A stretch of 24,409 nucleotides of DNA from the NCBI GenBank assembly GCA_045633415.1, contig JAZQYH010000025.1, forward strand, positions 1 to 24,409. Reading direction: 5' to 3'. This DNA is from RGIG3102 sp045633415. Its GTDB lineage: Bacteria; Bacillota; Clostridia; Oscillospirales; Ruminococcaceae. Position 1 is the stretch's first letter, and each line of letters starts with the position of its first letter. Shown piece after piece: positions 20,337 through 24,409 of this stretch. Below the pieces are notes generated by a model. That model was not told where the DNA came from. It made no database searches and was given only the letters and a program-made list of their open reading frames with translations. Both the position numbers and the translations under genes were made by a program.

Positions 20337-21674
20337 TTAAAACAACATATGTGCAAACAATGCAATTACTGGCAGAGTAACGATTGTTCTTTCGACAAAG
20401 ATGATAAACAGGTCTTTCAGTGAAACAGGGATTTTACTGCCCATGATGATACTGCCGATTTCAGACATGTAAATCAGCTGTGTTACACTTGTTGCTGCAA
20501 CAACAAATTTTGTCATTTCACTTTCAAAGCCTGCGGCAATAACGCTTGGCAGGAACATATCTGCAAAGCCAACAATAACTGTCTGGCTGGCTGCTGCCGC
20601 TTCAGGAATGCCCAGCAGATTGAATACAGGAATAAATGGAACACCCAGAATTTTAAATACTGGTGTGTATTCAGCAATAATAAGTGCAATTGTGCCCATT
20701 GCCAGAATTACAGGCAATGTGCCGAACCACATTTCCATTACATTTTCAAAGCCTTCTTTGAAAAATTCTTTTATGCTTGGTGCTTTTCCTGCTTTTTCAA
20801 GAGCCAGTTCCAGACCGTAGCTGAAAGAGGATTTGCCTTGTGGAATATCTTCCCTGTGGGATTTTTCTGTGTAATATGTATCTGGTACTCTGGACAGTGG
20901 TGGCAGTTTTGGCACGATAATAGCCGCAACAACACCAGCCAGTGAAACAACACCGTAGAATGGCAGGAACATATGTTCCAGGCCAACTTCGCTGATAACA
21001 ACCAGACTGAATGTGATACTTACGGCAGAGAATGTAGTTGCAATAACTGTTGCTTCTCTTTTTGAGTAGAAACCATCTTCGTACTGTTTGCTTGTCAGCA
21101 GTACACCGATGGAGCCGTCACCCAGCCAGCTGGCAACACAGTCAAGGGCACTTCTGCCTGGCAGGTTGAATACAGGGCGCATGATTTTGATAAGCAATGC
21201 ACCGAAAAAGTCCAGCAGGCCATAGTTCAGAAGCAGGCTGAGAAGCAAGCCAGCCAGCAGGAACACGCAAACCAGAATTGGCATCAGGTCATAGAGTACA
21301 ACACCGCCTGTAATATCACCGATAATGATTTCTGGGCCAATGCCAAAGAACATCATTATTGCAAACACAAAGCCTGTCATTCTTACGCCGAACCAGAAAG
21401 GTGTCAGTGTAAACAGATTATCCAGCTTTGGATTTTCTTTGATGAATTTAATACCTACAAATTTGTGAATCAGTGTTACAACTGCACTGATTGAAATCAG
21501 CAGGCAGATAACAGCAGTACTGCCATCACCCATAAAATCCAGCAAAGCATTTGCAAGTACAGCTATAGGAATTGTCAGATTTCCGTTCTGATTTATAGGT
21601 GTTACAAAGAGGATAACGCCTATAAGAGATGGTATCAGGAATCTGAGGAAGTTTTCTTTTTTCAAATTTTTCAT
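20337..21674 (-). CDS. YjiH-family membrane protein with nucleoside-recognition (Gate) domains
   Basis: 445 aa with about ten hydrophobic segments. The layout, an N-terminal helix (LRFLIPSLIGVILFVTP), the repeated Gate-type regions with ALDCVASWLGDGSIGVLLTSKQYEDG, and SQTVIVGFADMFLPSVIAAG near the C-terminus, matches the YjiH family. Related Gate proteins include nucleoside transporters of the CNT type and the spore-maturation proteins SpmA/B. A transport role is likely but the solute is unknown. AGAAGGA lies about eight bases before the ATG. It is first in an operon with the GDPD gene and divergent from a nucleoside hydrolase, which makes a nucleoside-related solute an attractive but unproven guess. 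Confidence 0.85.
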   Translation of the reverse strand: MKNLKKENFLRFLIPSLIGVILFVTPINQNGNLTIPIAVLANALLDFMGDGSTAVICLLISISAVVTLIHKFVGIKFIKENPKLDNLFTLTPFWFGVRMTGFVFAIMMFFGIGPEIIIGDITGGVVLYDLMPILVCVFLLAGLLLSLLLNYGLLDFFGALLIKIMRPVFNLPGRSALDCVASWLGDGSIGVLLTSKQYEDGFYSKREATVIATTFSAVSITFSLVVISEVGLEHMFLPFYGVVSLAGVVAAIIVPKLPPLSRVPDTYYTEKSHREDIPQGKSSFSYGLELALEKAGKAPSIKEFFKEGFENVMEMWFGTLPVILAMGTIALIIAEYTPVFKILGVPFIPVFNLLGIPEAAAASQTVIVGFADMFLPSVIAAGFESEMTKFVVAATSVTQLIYMSEIGSIIMGSKIPVSLKDLFIIFVERTIVTLPVIALFAHMLF

Positions 21675-21734
21675 ATATCTTTCCTTCTTGATTTAAATGC
21701 ATAAAAATAAGTCATAAAAAACACATACCTTATA

Positions 21735-21763
21735 AATTTATCCTATTTCAGCAAATAAATCAA
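21735..21763 (-). promoter_or_regulatory. Promoter of the YjiH-GDPD operon
   Basis: On the minus strand, TTGATT (21758-21763), 17 bp, TAAATT (21735-21740), giving a leader of about 55 nt. Moderate match. Confidence 0.4.
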
Positions 21764-21818
21764 GTGGTAAATATTAATTATATAAATATCTTTCCACTTT
21801 TTTTGTAAAATATATCAA

Positions 21819-21847
21819 TTGACGGTATTATTAAAATATTTTAATAT
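21819..21847 (+). promoter_or_regulatory. Promoter of the nucleoside hydrolase gene
   Basis: TTGACG (21819-21824), 17 bp, TAATAT (21842-21847), leader about 45 nt. It diverges from the YjiH promoter with about 55 bp between -35 elements. Confidence 0.6.
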
Positions 21848-21897
21848 AAAATTAAAAGTGCAACCGTTAATATAACAGATAAAAAGGAGTATAAAAT

Positions 21898-22869
21898 ATG
21901 AGAAAAATCATTCTTGACGTAGATACAGGTACTGATGATGCTATAGCTATAATGTGTGCTCTTGCAGCAGAAGAACTGGAAGTTCTTTCTGTTTGTACTG
22001 TAAATGGCAACCGTGGTATTATGTACACAACAGAAAACACTCTGCGCCTGCTTGAATATCTGGGCAGAGAAGAAATCCCTGTTTATAAAGGTGCTCATCT
22101 GCCATTGGTTTCCACACTGCCAGCATGGAGAAGACCAGAGGTTCCATATGGCGGCAAAGAATTCAGAGAAATGGAAATCCACGGTGACTGGCTGGAACTG
22201 CCACCAAGCGTAAACAAAAAAGCTGAAGCTATGGACGCTGTTTCTTACTACATCAAAACTCTCACAGAAACAAAAGAAAAAATCACTATCGTTCCTGTAG
22301 GTCCGCTGACAAACCTCGCCCTCGCTTTCAGAGCTAAACCAGAAATCGTAGAAAACATTGAAGAAATTGTAATCATGGGTGCGGCTTATGCCCACGGCAA
22401 CAAGACAGCTGCCGCTGAATTCAACTGGTGGTGTGACCCTGAAGCTGCAAAAATCGTTATGGACTGTGGTGCAAAAATCACAGTTATTCCGCTGGATGCC
22501 ACACATAAAGCATGCGTTTCCGGCACAGAGGCTGACATTATCGAAGCTGGCGGCACAAAAGCATGTATTGCAGCTGCTGATATGATTAAACAGCGTATCC
22601 GTGGTTACTCCACATTCCAGCCAATGGGCGACGATATGGCACCTGTGCACGATGCACTGGCTGTTCTTTATATGCTGGACCCAGAAGTTTGCGAAAATGT
22701 AAAACCTATGTATGTTGACGTAGACTTTGGTGGCGGCAACTCTGACGGTATGTCTATTGTAGACGTGGACAAGCGCTACTATGACAGAGAACCTAACTGT
22801 AACTTCGCATTCAGCGCAAACAGAGAAAAATTTGTTGCTCTGCTGACAAAACTTCTTAAAGCAAGATAA
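21898..22869 (+). CDS. Inosine-uridine preferring nucleoside hydrolase family protein
   Basis: 323 aa, usual length. It cleaves the N-glycosidic bond of ribonucleosides to free base and ribose. The Ca-binding start motif is ILDVDTGTDDAIAI (D7, D9, D13, D14; the common Pro after the second Asp is Thr here), the middle shows VPVGPLTNLALAF and IVIMGAA, then AEFNWWCDPEAA, and the late ligand pair is H251-D252 in PVHDALAVLY. All expected catalytic residues are present. AAAAGGAG is close to the ATG. It has its own promoter and terminator. Whether it prefers purines or pyrimidines is not clear from sequence. Confidence 0.93.
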   Translation: MRKIILDVDTGTDDAIAIMCALAAEELEVLSVCTVNGNRGIMYTTENTLRLLEYLGREEIPVYKGAHLPLVSTLPAWRRPEVPYGGKEFREMEIHGDWLELPPSVNKKAEAMDAVSYYIKTLTETKEKITIVPVGPLTNLALAFRAKPEIVENIEEIVIMGAAYAHGNKTAAAEFNWWCDPEAAKIVMDCGAKITVIPLDATHKACVSGTEADIIEAGGTKACIAAADMIKQRIRGYSTFQPMGDDMAPVHDALAVLYMLDPEVCENVKPMYVDVDFGGGNSDGMSIVDVDKRYYDREPNCNFAFSANREKFVALLTKLLKAR

Positions 22870-22890
22870 TTTACATATTGCAATAAAAAA

Positions 22891-22931
22891 ACCGGCACAG
22901 TATCAGCACTGTGTCGGTTTTATTTTTTTTT
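22891..22931 (+). terminator. Intrinsic terminator of the nucleoside hydrolase gene
   Basis: Eleven-base stem ACCGGCACAGT / ACTGTGTCGGT (22891-22901, 22908-22918, one G-U), six-base loop, then TTTATTTTTTTTT. Confidence 0.88.
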
Positions 22932-22936
22932 AAGAG

Positions 22937-22965
22937 AAAAGGGGGCTGTCAAAGACAGTCCTCTT
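22937..22965 (-). terminator. Probable terminator of the hydrogenase gene
   Basis: On the minus strand a stem built on GACTGTC / GACAG with mismatched G-C-rich extension is followed by CTTTTCTCTT. It is imperfect but well placed 30 bases after the hydrogenase stop. Confidence 0.5.
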
Positions 22966-22995
22966 ATCGTATGGAGTTAATAATATGAATTATTA

Positions 22996-24409
22996 TTAGA
23001 ATTTAATTGGGCGTGCTACATAGCTTGTATGAAGGATTTCATGAGCTTTGTGGCTGCCTGGTTCGCCAAGGAATTCAGCGTAGAGAGCTTTAACTTCTTC
23101 GTTCATATGAGATTTTCTCAGTGTCATTTTTTCGTCCTGTGAGTACAGAGCGGATGCACGCAGAGATTTCAGGTCAACAAAGTTTCTTACGCTAGCTGGC
23201 TGTGTTGGCTGACCGCCACCGTTGATACAGCCGCCTGGGCAAGCCATAACTTCGATGAAGTCATACTGAGCTTCGCCGTTTTTGATTTTTGTAAGGATTT
23301 CTTTAGCATTTGCAAGGCCAGATACTGCTGCAACTCTGATTGTTTTACCAGCCAGTGTGTAAACAGCTTCTTTGATGCCTTTGTCTGTGCCACGAACTTC
23401 CATAAATTCTGGTTTTTCCAGTTCTTTGCCTGTGAGAACTTCAGCAGCTGTACGCAGAGCAGCTTCCATAACACCACCGGATGCACCGAAGATGTGAGCA
23501 GCACCAGATGCTTCGCCCATTACTCTGTCAAATTCTTCGTCTGGCAGACGGTCAAATTTGATACCAGCTTTTTCAATCATGCGAGCAAATTCTCTTGTTG
23601 TGATTGCTACGTCAACGTCTGGAACGCCTGCAGCAGACTGGTCTTCACGGCCGATTTCGAATTTTTTAGCTACACATGGCATAACTGCAACAACAACGAT
23701 GTCTTTTGGATCAAGACCCATTTTCTGTGCATAGTATGTTTTTGCAACTGCACCGAACATCTGCTGTGGTGATTTACAGCTGGAGATGTTTGGAATAAAT
23801 TCTGGGAAGTATGTTTCACAGTATTTTACCCAACCTGGTGAGCAGGATGTGATAAGTGGCATTGCGCTGCCTTCTGTTGTGAATCTGTGGAGGAATTCTG
23901 TAGCTTCTTCCATGATTGTCAGGTCAGCTGCAAAGTCTGTGTCGAATACTTTGTCAAAGCCAAGGCGACGAGCAGCAGCAACCATTTTGCCCTGTACGTT
24001 TGTGCCGATTGGCATATTGAAGCATTCGCCAAGTGTTGCACGGATAGATGGAGCTGTCTGTACAACAACGTGTTTTGTTGGGTCTGCAAGAGCTGCCCAA
24101 ACTTTATCTGTATCGTCTTTTTCAGCGATAGCGCCTGTTGGACATACTACGATACACTGACCGCAGGATACACAAGATGTAGCATCCAGTGGCATTTCGA
24201 ATGCGGAACCGATATGTGTTTCAAAACCACGTTCGTTAGCGCCGATAACGCCGATACCCTGTGTTGCGCCACAAGCTGCTACACAGCGACGGCAAAGGAT
24301 ACATTTTGTATTGTCACGGTACATATGAGCTGCGGAATCATCCAGTGGCCATTCAATTGTCTGACCAGCCCATGCTTTTGTATCTTTGATACCATAGTCT
24401 TTAGAAAGT
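22996..24409 (-). CDS. [FeFe] hydrogenase catalytic subunit, N-terminus outside the window
   Basis: 470 codons are visible; the frame is still open at the right edge, so the start, probably with a [2Fe-2S] domain, is missing. The visible part opens with the end of a Fe-S region and a DDSAAHMYRDNTKCILCRRC segment, then two [4Fe-4S] motifs, CILCRRCVAAC and CVSCGQCIVVCP. The H-cluster domain shows L1 TSCSPGW, L2 MPCVAKKFE and L3 EVMACPGGCINGGGQP, and a short C-terminal small-subunit-like domain (MTLRKSHMNEEVKALYAEFLG). It interconverts protons and H2, taking electrons from ferredoxin and/or NAD(P)H in multi-subunit forms of the HydA/HndD type. Partner subunits would be expected upstream, to the right of the window. 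An internal ATG at 24324 falls within conserved sequence and is not the start. Confidence 0.95.
   Translation of the reverse strand, partial: LSKDYGIKDTKAWAGQTIEWPLDDSAAHMYRDNTKCILCRRCVAACGATQGIGVIGANERGFETHIGSAFEMPLDATSCVSCGQCIVVCPTGAIAEKDDTDKVWAALADPTKHVVVQTAPSIRATLGECFNMPIGTNVQGKMVAAARRLGFDKVFDTDFAADLTIMEEATEFLHRFTTEGSAMPLITSCSPGWVKYCETYFPEFIPNISSCKSPQQMFGAVAKTYYAQKMGLDPKDIVVVAVMPCVAKKFEIGREDQSAAGVPDVDVAITTREFARMIEKAGIKFDRLPDEEFDRVMGEASGAAHIFGASGGVMEAALRTAAEVLTGKELEKPEFMEVRGTDKGIKEAVYTLAGKTIRVAAVSGLANAKEILTKIKNGEAQYDFIEVMACPGGCINGGGQPTQPASVRNFVDLKSLRASALYSQDEKMTLRKSHMNEEVKALYAEFLGEPGSHKAHEILHTSYVARPIKF

Noticed and set aside
21841..22650. Minus-strand open frame opposite the nucleoside hydrolase
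   Set aside because: Cys/Phe-rich shadow of a real gene with all expected catalytic motifs on the plus strand.
1..24409. CRISPR array, tRNA, rRNA, transposase, phage or toxin-antitoxin genes
   Set aside because: Reading both strands I found no direct-repeat array, cloverleaf, rRNA stretch or mobile-element protein motif.

Overview
The window looks like chromosomal DNA from an anaerobic, low-to-moderate GC Bacillota, most likely a member of Clostridia. The grounds are a multi-cluster [FeFe] hydrogenase, an MEP-pathway kinase (ispE), an Asp23 plus fatty-acid-kinase (fakA/yloV) pair, strong AAGGAG-type ribosome binding sites, consensus sigma-A promoters in AT-rich gaps, and many intrinsic terminators with U-runs. 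Genus cannot be fixed from the sequence. I saw no rRNA, tRNA, CRISPR array, insertion sequence or phage gene.

Layout. 1-1842 (minus): the visible part of a Cof-type HAD phosphatase, then a membrane-anchored SGNH/GDSL hydrolase. 2001-3032 (plus): aldose 1-epimerase. 3070-6821 (minus): a four-gene run read lrp/asnC regulator, class I/II aminotransferase, DUF362 ferredoxin-like protein, ispE. 6978-8651 (plus): a large NAD+ synthetase whose N-terminal glutaminase domain appears decayed. 9010-11047 (plus): asp23-like gene and fakA behind a structured leader. 11153-12475 (minus): DUF308/HdeD membrane protein and a GNAT acetyltransferase. 12662-15239 (plus): M24 aminopeptidase and a DASS/SLC13-type anion transporter. 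15296-19231: a flavin redox cluster made of a tandem flavodoxin-fold protein, a divergent MarR regulator, a nitroreductase, and a flavodoxin-fold reductase plus nitroreductase operon. 19503-22869: GDPD phosphodiesterase and YjiH-family Gate membrane protein (minus), divergent from a nucleoside hydrolase (plus). 22996-24409 (minus): the C-terminal part of an [FeFe] hydrogenase whose N-terminus lies outside the window.

How the genes work together. Most of the window is housekeeping and central metabolism: NAD synthesis, isoprenoid precursor supply, amino-acid transamination, sugar epimerisation, nucleoside breakdown, hydrogen metabolism and membrane-lipid homeostasis. The most system-like part is the flavin redox cluster around the MarR gene. 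It has divergent promoters, a 21-bp palindrome over the marR promoter, and a partial copy of that site in the leader of the second flavoprotein operon, which together suggest a small electrophile or redox-stress regulon. The best single-gene oddities are the NAD+ synthetase that lacks all recognisable glutaminase catalytic residues, the M24 peptidase with Glu at a metal-ligand Asp position, and the anion transporter with altered SNT motifs. I did not find a clear defence system or a wholly unknown multi-gene system.
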